Below are positions 1-10,602 of a stretch of DNA of 64,000 bases, piece after piece (position 1 is the stretch's first letter; the number at the start of each line of letters is the position of its first letter). The DNA comes from Euglena gracilis (taxonomy: Eukaryota > Euglenida > Euglenophyceae > Euglenales). The translations under genes were made by a program, and so were the position numbers. The notes beneath the pieces were generated by a model that searched no databases, was not told the origin of the DNA, and was given only the letters and a program-made list of their open reading frames with translations. The stretch covers positions 8,679,443 through 8,743,442 of the forward strand of contig CP154956.1 in the NCBI GenBank assembly GCA_039621445.1. The letters run 5' to 3'.

Positions 1-1373
1 TCTTTGGCACGGGACAAGTTCCTTCTTCCCCTGCCAAGATCTTCGGGGGACTTCCACCCCTCCTCCAACCTGGCCTCTTTTATTCACCCCAAAAACAGCA
101 GTAAAGTCAGCTTTATTGCCGATTTGCGCTGGGCGAACGCATTCTCCAACCCTCCACCATTCCACCTCCCCTCCCTTCCCGATATCTCCCACACCATTTC
201 CAAATTCCCCCCCAGCACGCTTTGGCTGCCACCATCGACCTCACCAGTTTCTTTTGGAGCCTCGAACTCCCTCCTTCCGCCAAGCACGCCTTCCGCACCT
301 CCTCCTTCTACTTCCCCTGCCTTCCTTTCGGCTGGAACATGTCCCCCATACTAGCCCAACTTACCCTTCGACACCTTATCAAGCAGGCTGTTTCCTCCCT
401 CCCTTCGACATACACCAACGGAACACACTTCTTCATCTACACCTACTATGACGACATTCTCGTCCTTGCCCCATCGTATTCCCTCTGCAACCTCGTGACC
501 GGCACCGTCACATCTACCCTTCTCTCAAATAACCTCCTCATCTCCCCCAAATCTTCCCTTGTGCCGGCACAAGAAATCACTTGGTAGGCAAGGTCTTCAA
601 CCTTTGCAACCGGACCATCCAAAACACCCTTGCCACATCCCAAAGGGCTCTTGCCCTATCCCTCCTCTGCGCCTATATTCCCCTACATCCCCGTGTAATC
701 GACCGCCTCACCGGTTACATGCTGTGGTTCCACCGGCCACACCGTGGAACAACCCTATTTCCGGGGTTTGTACTTGACAAAGTACACAATTGGCCGGCTC
801 GACCACGCCTTTCCAAAACTCCGACGGGCCCTCTTCCACCTCCTCTTGCAAGGCCTCACACCCTGGACCGCTTTCAATCCAATCCCACCTCCCCTCTTCA
901 ATCCCCTCATCTTCGTTGACGCCGCCATCACAACTGATGGCTGCCAAATCGGTCTCTACTGCCCCACCGTCGGATGCCGAATCCAACGAATCCCCTGCCC
1001 AGCCATATCCCAACAACGTGCCGAGCTGCTTGCCTTGGAACAAGCTGTCCACTTCGCCCATAACACTGGTCTCCATCCCTGCACTATTATTGGTGACAAC
1101 CTTTCCTCTCTCCACCTCCTTTCGCACTTCACTCCCTCCCTCTCGAACCTACCCCTTTGTAAAGACCTCCGCCGTTTACTGAACTTCCTTATACGCACCA
1201 AACTCATTGCCCACCTCCTTTGGTGCCCTTCGTCCCTCCATCCTGCCGACCCGATCTCCCGTTGGAACCTGTCCCCCCACTTATCACTTCCAAACCAATC
1301 TATTGAAGACCGATTCTCCTCTCTCCGCCGCTCCTTCCATCAATGCCGCCCCATCGGGATCCTCCACGGGTAA
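1..1373 (+). pseudogene. Reverse transcriptase / RNase H retroelement relic, truncated by window edge
   Basis: Three frames must be combined to follow the protein. Frame 1 carries an upstream RT segment (FIADLRWANAF near 112-144). Frame 3 carries motif A (IDLTSFFWSLEL near 231-266), a motif B-like stretch (LPFGWNMSP near 324-350) and motif C (YYDDILVL near 444-467). Frame 2 follows from about 585 (VGKVFNLCN). Frame 3 returns from about 745 with RNase H signatures: FVDAAITTDG near 913-942, QQRAELLALEQAV near 1010-1048, IIGDNLSSL near 1083-1109 and HPADPISRW near 1239-1265. Motif order is RT then RNase H. The first frame change falls in a C7 run at about 208-214, and at least three shifts make this copy non-functional unless they are sequencing errors. 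No integrase or protease is visible. Whether it is DIRS-like, LTR-like or pararetrovirus-like cannot be settled from this fragment. Confidence 0.85.
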
Positions 1374-1380
1374 CGGTGGG

Positions 1381-1426
1381 TGTGTTGTCCATTCCCATGT
1401 GTTCCCATTCCCATGCTTCGCGGATC
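1381..1426 (+). repeat. Short dispersed repeat, copy 1
   Basis: The stretch beginning TGTGTTGTCCATTCCCATG and running to CTTCGCGGATC recurs at 2790-2829, with a short internal duplication of CCCATT here. It lies just after the RNase H frame ends. It could be a terminal repeat of the retroelement or an unrelated repeat; two copies cannot decide. Confidence 0.7.
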
Positions 1427-1449
1427 CCACGATCCCCGATCCACAGGCC

Positions 1450-2258
1450 CGTGGAATCCCACATGCCCTCGAGGTATCAGTGGCAGCAGACCAGAAACGT
1501 GACGCCGACATCTTCCTGCCACACTGGTCGGGAGCCGCATCTTGGGCAATAGACGTCGGAGGGGCTTTGGCAGGGGGGGGGAGGGGGGGGTCCCGAGGTC
1601 TGATTTTTTTGCATTTTTTGGCACTTTTTGCTGTACTGTCTCAACACAGGGGGGGGAGGGTCCTGGGGTCCCAACTGTACTGCCAACCCCCCCCCTCAAA
1701 AATTGGCCAAAAACCGGCGCCGAAGGCGCCGGAAAAAAATTTTATGGCCTTTTTTTGGTCCAAAAAGGCCATTTTTGGTCCAAAAAGGCCATCTGTCTCT
1801 GACCGTTCGGCACTGGGGGGGGGGGGGGGTCCCAGAAATCCCAACTGTACAGGGGGGGGGGGGGGGGGGGGCCCCAAAAAACCCCAACTGTACTGCCATC
1901 GCCCCGGAGTTAACCACCCCTCCCCGCCGAGCACGGCATGGAGTCTGCCCGCCTCATGGGACCTCCTGCGGGCCAGGGCAGAACGGAAGGTAGCCAAATA
2001 CGAAACCCGCGCTTGGCCAGGGGAGCACGCTTTCCCCCCCTCATCCTGAGCGTATGGGGCTCCTTCGGCGGGGAGAGCTCCAAAGCATGGGACGAGCTAC
2101 GACGCCGGCTGGGGGCCACGGCCTCTGGCGGCGCCCGGAGCACATTCCTTTCCGAACTACAACAAGGCCTGTCTCTGGCCCTCTTCTCCGGAATAGCAGC
2201 CCAGCTCAGTGCCCTCCTTATCACAAAAGAACGAGCTGAAGCTCCTTCCCGGCCCTAA
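1450..2258 (+). pseudogene. Restriction-like endonuclease-type domain of a retroelement, split by an insertion
   Basis: Frame 1 shows RDADIFLPHW followed by SWAIDVGG at about 1498-1557. The D..D-V arrangement resembles the PD-(D/E)XK-type region near the C terminus of some retroelement proteins. The frame is broken by the 1568-1898 element and resumes with RARAERKVAKYE at about 1969-2004, then FPPLILSVWGSFGG and STFLSELQQGLSLALFSG, matching the usual downstream layout (basic helix, F-P-L, GG, terminal helix). The change from frame 1 to frame 3 falls in a C run at about 2034-2040. The assignment rests on motif order only, and it may belong to a different element from the RT upstream. Confidence 0.6.
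1568..1898. mobile_element. 331-bp TGGCAG..TGCCA element, copy 1
   Basis: Begins TGGCAG plus G runs, ends CTGTACTGCCA, and contains an internal CCAACTGTACTGCCA and the palindrome ACCGGCGCCGAAGGCGCCGG. A near-identical copy lies at 10274-10602 in the same orientation. Here it interrupts the endonuclease-like frame, which resumes beyond it, so it is a real insertion. There is no coding capacity of its own. Confidence 0.8.
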
Positions 2259-2259
2259 T

Positions 2260-2785
2260 TACACCTCGCACTACCGCATAACCCCCAGTATGCACACCAA
2301 CCTCTGTTTCAGCCTGGCCATCCGGCATCGCTCACCTTCCCTCCCCTCTACCCTTCCCCCTCCCTCCTCCCCTCCTCCCCCCTCCCCCTTATAAAAAAAA
2401 AAGAGAGAGAAGAAAGAAGAAGAACAGGGACACAGATACACGAAAGATCACCGTCCCAGTCACCCTCACCGCCCATGGGATAAAACCCATCTGTACATAG
2501 CCTTCCCCCTGAACACTCAAATCCAGTAGGCTGTGCCACTGGTCGGTGGATTCGGTTCGCCCCACCACCGTAATCTGTAGAAAAAGACACCACGATCCCC
2601 GATCGCCAGATCCGCGACAGGTAAATTAGGTATCGGCACTGCCCATCCCCTGTTCTGCAGTGTTTTTTTTTTCATGAAAGGAAGTAACTCCACTTCACCT
2701 TGCCACTGATGCTCCATCGTGTCTCCGTTGAGGTATTTTGTACAATATCTGACCACCTAAGAACGTTGCCGCCACCTTCGGGTGT
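2260..2785. other. No gene seen; pyrimidine-rich tract
   Basis: Contains a C/T-only stretch at about 2335-2392 followed by an A-rich purine stretch. No conserved reading frame was found. Confidence 0.6.
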
Positions 2786-2789
2786 GGGG

Positions 2790-2829
2790 TGTGTTGTCCA
2801 TTCCCATGTGTTCCCATGCTTCGCGGATC
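2790..2829 (+). repeat. Short dispersed repeat, copy 2
   Basis: Matches 1381-1426 from GTGTTGTCCATTCCCATG to TTCGCGGATC. It directly abuts the start of the longer repeat at 2828. Confidence 0.7.
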
Positions 2830-3290
2830 TTATTGCTTTGTGGAAAGAGGGCCAACATCACCACATGCAGGCCACTCAGGCCTTTGCTCTGAACAAATCC
2901 ACGTTTGATCAAGCAGAGGCCTGCCTGCAACACGGTGACAGGCCCTTGGTGGGGCTACTTGTTTTCTGCTTGGTACTTGCTACTTGCATCACAAGTTTCA
3001 ATTCTGAAGACAGATTTCACAGACATTTTGTCCTTAGATGCTGGTTTTCTTCTGAAACTTCCATTTTTGTTTCTTGCCTTCTTTATTTGCTGTTCGACAA
3101 ATGTTCTTGGAAACCAAAAAATTGGGGGAGAAGTTTTTCAATCTGGCAAACGGCCCAAAATTTTGCATTTCACATTTTTTGTAATGTCATGGTTTTTTGG
3201 GGGGGGCCAGATGTGCTGGCCAGTTTTGGGCCAGATGTTCTGGCCAGATTTGGGCTAGATGTGGTGGCCAGTTTTGGGCCACAGGATTCT
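2828..3290 (+). repeat. Dispersed repeat B, forward copy
   Basis: About 450 bp that recurs in inverted orientation at 16655-17090 with very high identity, visible as matching translations (FALNKSTFDQAEACL, FNSEDRFHRHFVLR, LLFDKCSWKPKNWG). Its distal end carries a GGCCAGATGT(G/T)CTGGCCAG tandem of roughly 20-bp units. The shared frame may reflect DNA identity rather than coding function; the peptide matches no family I recognise. Confidence 0.75.
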
Positions 3291-3299
3291 CTCAGTTGT

Positions 3300-4200
3300 T
3301 TGGGTGCCATTCTCTTGGAAAGGGGGGGCAGAAAAGCGTTTTTGTTTGCGTTTTTTTTTTGGCAAAATATGTGTTGTTCAACGAGAAAAATGTCAGTAAA
3401 ATTTGACTGTGCCAAAAGTTTGTAAACCAGGCGAGCGCAGCCGTCGAGCGTAATAAAAACCGACGAGGTTGCGTCGTGCGGTCTTCGCCCTATATAATTT
3501 TTGAAGCCACTAAAAAAGGAGGAGGAGGCGCCCCAGCTGCGGCCAGCCACGGCCAGCCGCGGATGGCCGTGGCTGGTGGCTGGGAGAAAAGAGGAGGAGG
3601 AGGTCTGGCTGGTGGCTGGTGAAAAAAGAGGAGGAGGTCTGGCTGGTGTCTGGCTGGCCGTGGGGACCCCAGCTCCAGTAGGAGCCCATGGAAGCCTGAG
3701 GTGAGCACCTTCAAGGTTTTCTGATCTTTGACCCCAGTCCAAGACCCAAAGTCTTTGCTGAGGATGCTGAATTTCAGTAGGCAACCCATTGAGAAACGGA
3801 GTCGTTTGTCGCAAACCTGCCCTGCCCGTTGCGAGGGGGAGATCGTAACGCCGTAGCTTAATTCACCAGACAGATCACTTTCCTCTTACCCAGGCGTCGC
3901 TTTGCGATGTCTCCTCCTTGGCAGCTCAATGCTGCTGAGGATTTCACTATTTTTTTGAGGATTTCACTATCAACTGCTTCGCGGACAGTTTCGCTACTGT
4001 AATTGAAAATTACGCTCACCTCCTCTCACAGTTTTGGTTCTTCTTCGTGTTTGGCAGTGCACATTACGTGCTTTGCCTGTGGCTTTACCTTGGACAAGAA
4101 TATAACAAGAGGTAGGAGATTTCAAGTTTGGACAATCAAGCTGTTTGGAGAAGTTCCAGTTCAAGGAGAAAATATACAGTGGTGAGTGGTGACCTTTCTG
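3300..4200. other. No gene seen; GGCCAGC/purine-rich low complexity
   Basis: About 3510-3665 is a run of purine-rich GGAGGAGG and GGCCAGCC/GGCTGGCC words, similar in composition to 17430-17600. The rest shows no family I recognise. Confidence 0.5.
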
Positions 4201-4206
4201 AGTGTC

Positions 4207-4500
4207 TAACCCCCCCCCCCAAATAGAAACCGTGTTTGGGCCGATTTCGAGACTTTGAAAGTCTTAAATCTTCGCCCAAAACACGGTTTCAAACAAGAAC
4301 AGTGTTTTGGGCCAAGGTTTTAGGGGGGCCCAGGGGCGACCGCGGCGCCTTCGGCGCCGCAGTCCCCGCCCCTGGGCTCCCCCTAACTCTTGGCCCAAAC
4401 ACAGTTCTTGACACAATAAACCCCCCCGGTTTATTATTTGGACACCCGAAGTCGGGGTCCAGGGGGGGTTTATTATTTGGGGGGGGGGTTATTATTTGAG
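4207..4500. repeat. Composite of AAATA/ATTATTTGG family elements
   Basis: Opens CTAAC-C(10)-AAATAG and closes with repeated TTATTATTTGG plus G runs. Between lie two inverted blocks: AAACCGTGTTTGGGCC with its reversed partner GGCCCAAACAC, and a GCGCCTTCGGCGCC hairpin. It appears to be two short inverted-repeat elements, one inside or beside the other. The same words recur at 8134-8200, 30524-30732, 45739-45889 and 48714-48953. Confidence 0.6.
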
Positions 4501-4504
4501 CCAG

Positions 4505-4605
4505 GGCTGGATTGAGTTTGAAGTTTTCAAGAGAAGAGGAGGATTGAGGTTGAGGTTGAAGTGAGGTTGAAGTTTCAAAACTTCTCCCAACTTCAACCCG
4601 GGGAA
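4505..4605. repeat. GTTGAA-rich repeat, copy 1
   Basis: Contains GGTTGAAGTGAGGTTGAAGT followed by AACTTCTC.CAACTTCAA, a weak inverted repeat. The same block recurs at about 5595-5675. Confidence 0.6.
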
Positions 4606-4719
4606 GCTTTAGCCGCCAAAAATTCATTGACACCCCTTTGAGGAATGCTTTGCATACAGGGCCCTATTTTTAAATGTAAATTGTCAATGTGTGGTTTGGA
4701 GACAGACACGCCATTTTTT

Positions 4720-4866
4720 GTGAAGTCAACCGGTTGAGTTCGGGTCGGTCAGGTACCAGGGGGGAGGGGGGGTCCTGGACCCCCCCCCCTCCCGGTTGAC
4801 CATCGAAGTCAACCAAACCGGGGGGGGGAGGGGGGGTCCCAAAAACAAAGTCAACCGTACTACCTA
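4720..4866. repeat. Inverted GTCAACC / G-run element
   Basis: GAAGTCAACCGGTTGAG and CGGTTGACCATCGAAGTCAACC surround mirrored blocks of AGGGGGGAGGGGGGGTCC and GGACCCCCCCCCCTCCC. It ends near GTCAACCGTAC. It has the same C-run/G-run design as the other short TIR elements here, but I cannot define clean ends. Confidence 0.45.
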
Positions 4867-5594
4867 CCCACCATCCATAATAAAGGGCTCTGGATCAAAG
4901 ATCGTGTGGTCCAGTCTGCTTTGTTTGTTAAGTTCAATCTTTTGGAGTTTGGGGATCCACTCCTCATCCCTCTGGCATTGAGGGAAAAGCCAATTTATCA
5001 TTATGCCCAAGACCTTGGCAAGGCCTCTTTTCACAATGTGTGCATACGGAAATGGTCTTTTTTTGGGCGTGGTCATCCAAACAATTGGAAATCTTCCCCA
5101 ACGGGCCAAATTCGTTCATGTTGGAAAAAATGGACCAAGATGCCAAATCTTTCTAAGTCCTCAAAATCCTCCGAAAAATGGCCAAAACTCGTCAAAATTT
5201 GTAAAATCTGTCATATTCTGGTGAACTTGTAACAACGTTGCGGAAAGAACACCTGGGTGTCCTCATGGTGAGTCCGGAGGATGTCGAAAGAGGCCTACAT
5301 TTGTGGACCTTAGTGTGCCAACGTCCTCGGAGGAAGAATGCTCCGAGGCTCGTTCCTTTTGGAACCTGCATTGACCGTCCGCTGACCCACTGAGTGATTC
5401 ATATGTGATAACAAGGAAGCCGTTGCAAAGTTTACACTGCTTTCATCCTCCCTTGCATTTTACAATGGGGTTGGCTTTCAGTGCTTCCATTTAGGTTTGC
5501 CAGGTTTGTCATTTGGGGCACTCAAATGGTTCATTCAAGGGCAACACACATGGAGAACACATCAAATACTCATCTTCCGGTGGGGCGGGATTTG
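4867..5594. other. No gene seen
   Basis: Mixed-composition DNA with only short overlapping frames on both strands and no recognisable motif or repeat match inside the window. Confidence 0.5.
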
Positions 5595-5675
5595 GATTGA
5601 AGTTGGAAGAAGTTAGATTGAGGTTGAAGTGAGGTTGAAGTTTGAGAACTTCTCTCCACTTCAATCCAGCCCTGT
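5595..5675. repeat. GTTGAA-rich repeat, copy 2
   Basis: Shares GATTGAGGTTGAAGTGAGG and the AACTTCTC..ACTTCAA tail with 4505-4605. Confidence 0.55.
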
Positions 5676-5689
5676 TTGAGCAAAAATTT

Positions 5690-6634
5690 CAAAGTCAAAA
5701 TTAGACCCGAAAACCCAGGGTTGTTCGTGTTAAAAACAAGTCGTTTTAAAACACTCGTTTAATTCAGTTTAATTCAATCGAGCGCCTGCGCCGTATAAAA
5801 CCGCCGGTATAGGTCTTGAATGACGGCCAATCAACTTAGCCGTCAAAAAACGAGAAGGAACGTGTTTTTGTCCCTTGCGGTGTCCGCGCAGCACCGACGA
5901 TGGGTAAAAATTACTGCATGAAGTGTCAGTACCAAAACAAAAATTCCCTGGTTGACTCGCAGGAACGGGTAATTTTTTAAGTATGAAGTCTTTTTTTCAG
6001 GCTTTAATTTCCTCTCAAAATTTTTTGCCTTGCGCAGTTTTTCCGTCCCCCCAACAAAGGGAGGCCCAAAAGTAACCACCCGTGGCCCAAAAGTTGTCAC
6101 CGCTTGTGGCCCAAAAACTGGCCAGCACGTAAAAAAATTTTCCGCACCTCTTTCCAGAATAATGAATTTTTTTTATGCACGGTGCAAAAAAAATTTGACG
6201 TGTGAACACTGAAAACAGAACAAAATCCTCGTGGGAAGCAACTGCAGTTCGCTGAATAGCTTAAATCTCAACTTCGGTCCGCAAATCCCTGACCAATAAC
6301 AACCGGGTGATGCCAGGAAAGACTTCATCACTTCCAGGGTTTGACAGCATCCACAGGTGGGGGGGGGGGCAGAAGGAGATGTTCGGGGGGGGGGGGCAAA
6401 AAACAAGACCATGTCGGGGGGGGGGGGCTTTTTCGGGGGAACGGGACTTTGTGGGAGGGGAAAAGAAACCTGACTTTGCAAAAAAACGTAAAACAATGTG
6501 CAAGTTGAATCTTTCCCCCCATGGGACTTGGTTTGGGAGGGCTGAAACGAGAGGGCAAACAAATCTGTGGGAATATGCTTGGCAAATCCTGAGTCCTGAT
6601 TGTTCCCCACACATGGCCCAAGTCAATCTATATA
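5690..6634. other. No gene seen; G-run region
   Basis: 6060-6125 repeats the word GGCCCAAAA. 6355-6440 holds four or more G runs of 9-13 bases, a potential G-quadruplex-forming stretch. No supported coding sequence. Confidence 0.5.
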
Positions 6635-6812
6635 CCACCCCCCCCCTTTATTGTCCCCCCCCTTTATTGTCCCTGGGCCCCGGCCGACAGGGGGTTTTTT
6701 TGGCCCGGCCAATGAAATTCCTTTGGTACCCCTTTATTGTCCCCCCCCCTTTATTGTCCGGTCGGGCCTCCCGGGGGCAGGTCGGTGGGACAATAAAGGG
6801 GGGGGGGGGGGG
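6635..6812. mobile_element. TA-flanked TIR element, TTATTGTCC family, copy 1
   Basis: Left end follows TA at 6633-6634: CCA plus a C run, then TTTATTGTCC twice. The right end is GGACAATAAA plus a G run that merges into the (GA)n tract, so the right TA is lost. Two internal copies of the word and a GGCC-rich core are shared with the copy at 8910-9086. Non-coding. Confidence 0.75.
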
Positions 6813-6878
6813 AGAGAGAGATAGAGAGAGATGAGAGAGAGATAGAGAGAGGGAGAGAGAGAGAGGGAGAGAGAGAAA

Positions 6879-6948
<70 letters not shown>

Positions 6949-7041
6949 GAGAGAGAGCGAGCGAGAGAGAGAGCGAGAGAGAGAGAGAGCGAGAGAGAGA
7001 GCGAGAGAGAGAGCGAGAGAGAGAGCGAGAGAGAGAGCGAG

Positions 7042-7118
<77 letters not shown>

Positions 7119-7290
7119 TAGAGAGAGACAGATAGAGCGAGATATAGAGAGAGAGAGATATATAGAGATATAGATAGAGAGAGAGATAGAGAGAGATAGA
7201 TATATATATATCTATATAGAGATATATATATATATAGATATATAGATATATATATATATATGTATATACCTATATCTATATATATATATA
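6813..7290. repeat. (GA)n then (TA)n microsatellite
   Basis: Nearly pure GA repeats with GC-containing interruptions to about 7110, grading into GATA/TATA repeats to about 7290. Confidence 0.95.
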
Positions 7291-7292
7291 TA

Positions 7293-7528
7293 CCACCTCC
7301 CCCCCCCCCTAATTGACCCCCCCCTAATTGACTAATCGCCCCGGGGAAAATTTTTTCGACCCCCCCCCCCTAATTGACTGCCCGGGGGATGTTGTGCTGA
7401 AGCACCCCCTAATTGACAGTACCCCCCCCCTAATTGACGGTACCCCCCCCACTAATTATCCCCCCCCTAATTGACCAAAAGGGGGGTCCCGTGGAGAGGT
7501 CCCACGGTCAATTAGTGGGGGGTTTTGG
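7293..7528. mobile_element. TA-flanked TIR element, TAATTGAC family
   Basis: Flanked by TA at 7291-7292 and 7529-7530, inside a TATA microsatellite. Left end is CCACCT, C run, TAATTGAC. Right end is GTCAATTAGTGGGGGG then TTTTGG. At least five further copies of C-run plus TAATTGAC lie inside. No coding capacity. Confidence 0.75.
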
Positions 7529-7530
7529 TA

Positions 7531-7845
7531 TATACATATATACATATATATCTATCTTCTCTCTATCTCTGCTCTCTCTCTCTCTCTCCTGTCTCTCTAT
7601 CTAGGATATGCGACATAGGGGGATCTCTCTCTCTCTTCTCTCTCTCTCTCTTATATTCTAGGGATATATGAGAGAGCTAGAGAGAGATATAGAGATAGGT
7701 ATGAGAGAGAGATAGATAGAGCGAGAGAAGAGACGAGATAGAGAGAGAGTAGAGAGAGAGAGGGAGAGATATAGAAGACTGAGAGAGAGAGTATATATAT
7801 ATATATTATATAAAAAAGGATAAATATATAAGAGGGCGGAAGAAA
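7531..7845. repeat. (CT)n/(GA)n/(TA)n microsatellite
   Basis: Continuation of the simple repeat on the far side of the 7293-7528 insertion, with CT-rich, GA-rich and TA-rich segments. Confidence 0.9.
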
Positions 7846-8133
7846 GGAGTTAGGAATCGGGCTGCCTTCCGCGATCTGAATGGTTGGAAACTGTTTGAAT
7901 CTGGTTTAATACAGTTTTTTTGTCTTCAACTCCTCCAAGGTGTTTAAATTCAAACCCTGCGAAAACCCCTCCACAGGCTCCAGTGGTCACTTTTTTGGCA
8001 TTTTTGGGCTTTTTTGAAAACTGGGTGCTTTTTTGGCATTTTTTCTGCACCAATTTGATGCATTTTTGTGATTTTTTGCAGCATCTCTGCTAATTTTTGG
8101 CTCTTTTTTTCTTTGCCCTCATACCTGCCAAAG

Positions 8134-8205
8134 GGGGGTAATTATTTGGGGGGGGTTTATTATTTGGGGGGGGGGTTATTATTTGGGGGGGGGTTTCGAC
8201 TGCAT
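8134..8205. repeat. TTATTATTTGG plus G-run repeats
   Basis: Three to four units of (TT)ATTATTTGG followed by 8-11 G. It is the same word as the AAATAA family elsewhere, probably one end of a degraded element whose other end is not evident. Confidence 0.6.
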
Positions 8206-8439
8206 ATTCACCATGGCTGCAAGGGGCCGGCTGGCCCTGACGAAGACCCCAAGTCTCAGTCAATATACCCATTGTCAGTCAAGATGCTGCTACAACCAAC
8301 ACTCCAAGTACACCTGTTGTTGCTGTGGATACTGGACAGTTGGAGCTGCTGGCCAAGACCTTGGAGGGGTGGGAGGGGGGTCATTCTTTGGCCATTTTTG
8401 GGCCATTTTTGCTCAAAAAATGCTTTTTTCTTGGCTATG

Positions 8440-8545
8440 CTAGGCACAGTGGGGGGGGTCGAGGGGGGGGGCGAGCGGCCGTGCGGGCGGCCGCGCGGAG
8501 GCCCTGCGGGGGGGGGGGGGGCCCGGACCCCCCCCCCCCCCCAGC
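8440..8545. repeat. G-run/C-run inverted block with GCGGCCG core
   Basis: Long G runs, a GGCCGTGCGGGCGGCCGCGC core and a 14-C run form a strong GC-rich inverted structure. It probably contains the remains of another short TIR element. Confidence 0.5.
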
Positions 8546-8619
8546 GGCGCGCCTGGCCTCCCTTGCTGCCGCTGCTCGTGCCAATGCTAACCACTGCTGT
8601 TGTGCAACGACTCCGCCCT

Positions 8620-8886
8620 GTACATAGCAACAGAGAAAGCCAAGACAACAACTCACAGAGAAGGAAGCGAACATGGCAAGAGAGGGAAGAACATGAGGAA
8701 TATCTACAAAGAAGGCTTGGAAGAGACTACAAGCCTCCATGGCAGAGAGGTCGACCACTGTGCATTTATGCCCGCACCTCTCTTTTTTTTCACTCACAAT
8801 ATCCCCCCAAGGAGGGGAAACCTCAGCAAAAAACACCCTACCAACAACACAAGAAGATCAGGAGCCCCAGCCAGAGGCAGTCCTAA
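8620..8886 (+). pseudogene. Highly basic reading-frame fragment, unknown
   Basis: The frame ending at 8886 reads a charged, Q/R/K-rich peptide (SQRRKRTWQEREEHEEYLQR, then YQQHKKIRSPSQRQS). Composition resembles the basic C terminus of gag-like or nucleic-acid-binding proteins, but no motif is diagnostic. It is followed at once by the TIR element at 8910. The GTCCAGCCAGAGGCAGTC word near 8870-8882 recurs after that element at about 9118-9137, so flanking DNA may also be duplicated. Confidence 0.3.
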
Positions 8887-8909
8887 AAGAAAAGAGGAAA
8901 TAAAGTCTA

Positions 8910-9086
8910 CCCCCCCCCCTTATTGTCCCCCCCCCCTTATTGTCCCTGGGCCTCGGCCGACGGGGGTTTTTTTGGCCCGGCCAATGAAAATTCTTTTGGT
9001 ACCCCCTTATTGTCCCCCCCCCCCTTATTGTCCCGTCGGGCCTCCCGGGGAGAGGTGGGTGGGACAATAAGGGGGGGGGGGGGTGG
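8910..9086. mobile_element. TA-flanked TIR element, TTATTGTCC family, copy 2
   Basis: TA at 8908-8909 and 9087-9088. Left end is a C run then TTATTGTCC (twice). Right end is GGGACAATAA, G run, TGG. Core words (GGGCCTCGGCCGACGGGG, TTTGGCCCGGCCAATGAA) match copy 1 at 6635-6812. The 177-bp length and absence of an ORF indicate a MITE. Confidence 0.8.
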
Positions 9087-9467
9087 TATGCCCCCCCACA
9101 AAAGAGGAAGATCAGGAAGTCCAGCCAGAGGCAGTCACAAAAATGACAGCACCGGCCCCCCAAGCCCACCCCCATGCAGCCGAAAGATTTAGGGCCGTCC
9201 TTCCGGTTTAATCGGGTGGTTTGAACCCTGCGGAACTGGGGTCACCGGGGTCCCGGGTTTCAGGGTACTTCCTTTAGTAGTGCTCTACCAGGCTACAACC
9301 AGGAAACCGATTAGCACCTAAAGCAAGCTGAAGGAGGCTCAATTCATCCAAATGTATCCGGAAGGCGTGTCTAGGGGTGTGGAACTACACCCCCCCCCCC
9401 CCCCCGGAAGAGGGAGGGGGGCTCGGGCCCACCATTTCGAATTTTTAAAATTCCAACAAAGCTCACC

Positions 9468-10265
9468 ATGTTTGATGGCACACAGTGGGAAAAACTGGGC
9501 GCAGTGATTCTGCAGGAAAAAACTTTCCCCTGCCCTTGGGAAGACCCCCAACAGACAAAAAAAAAATCCCAGTCCCCCCCCCCGACCAACACCCCCCTCG
9601 AAGGGGTCCCAGCCTGGGAAACCGAGGTTTCGGTCCCTCAGGGAAGAATTTTTATGGAGAAGACAATTGACACAGCAAGCAGGAGGCACACTATTTCAAG
9701 AAAGGGTCGCTAAAAAATTGGCAAACATTCAAGAAAAATGGGTTGACATTGGCAGAACAGTGGACATCCGACAGTCACAAAAAAACAACACCAACAGACA
9801 TGAAGCCCACGGTGCAATCAACCGCACCAGTTGTTGTGCAAGCGCCCCCACTCCCCACCAAAAAAAGAACCTGATCATGGAGTGAGTCAGAGTCGCTCAA
9901 ATACTCCATCGATACCGACCAGAGGGGCAGCGCGAGGAGGGTTTGGACATGCCGCACATAAAAAATGTGTGCCGATTGCTCGCACAAAAAATCAGATGGA
10001 AAATGCCCACTGCAGAAACTGCTGCCCCCCCCCCCCCCGAGGGCAAAAAAGAGACGGACACTCTCACAGGAACCGACCGCCCATTGTCTGGCGATACTGC
10101 CCAAGAAAGTCGCTCGTGGATGACATGCCAAGACAGTTACGGTTTGCATGTGAGGCTGGACTGACTGACCGTCTTTCCCCGTCTGTGTGGACCACCAGTG
10201 ACACTGATGACTCGGGCGACGCTGAAGAAAAAGATACCGACGTGTGCCACTGTGGGCCTCGTCTT
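9468..10265 (+). pseudogene. Gag-like relic with cysteine-rich patch
   Basis: Several frames alternate without one long ORF. One reads MFDGTQWEKLGAVILQEKTF at the start. Another reads APVVVQAPPLPTKKRT, then SWSESESLKYSIDT, and after an in-frame TAG a patch of C..C.....K..GKC type (CADCSHKKSDGKC near 9964-10002). Proline/lysine/serine-rich segments and a small cysteine cluster suggest a degraded gag or nucleic-acid-binding ORF. Its end is cut by the 331-bp element at 10274. The family assignment is weak. Confidence 0.35.
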
Positions 10266-10273
10266 TGGAGCTT

Positions 10274-10602
10274 TGGCAGGGGGGGGGGAGGGGGGGTCCC
10301 GAGGTCAGTTTTTTTTGCATTTTTTGGCACTTTTTGCTGTACTGTCTCAACACAGGGGGGGGGGAGGGTCCTGGGGTCCCAACTGTACTGCCAACCCCCC
10401 CCCTCAAAAATTGGCCAAAAACCGGCGCCGAAGGCGCCGGAAAAAATTTTTAGGGCCTTTTTTTTGGTCCAAAAAGGCCATTTTTGGTGTCAAAATTTTC
10501 ATCTGTCTCGGACCGTTCGGCACTAGGGGGGGGGGGTCCCAAAAATCCCAACTGTACAGGGGGGGGAGGGGGGGGTCCCCAAAAAACCCCAACTGTACTG
10601 CC
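10274..10602. mobile_element. 331-bp TGGCAG..TGCC element, copy 2
   Basis: Near-identical to 1568-1898, including GCATTTTTTGGCACTTTTTG, the AAAACCGGCGCCGAAGGCGC palindrome and GACCGTTCGGCACT. Differences are mostly G- or C-run lengths. Both copies follow CTTTGG.. and end CTGTACTGCC, which fixes the boundaries. Confidence 0.85.

Noticed and set aside
8068-8886. Single 272-codon gene
   Set aside because: Most of the frame crosses G/C-run blocks with low-complexity residues; only the C-terminal basic part is protein-like.
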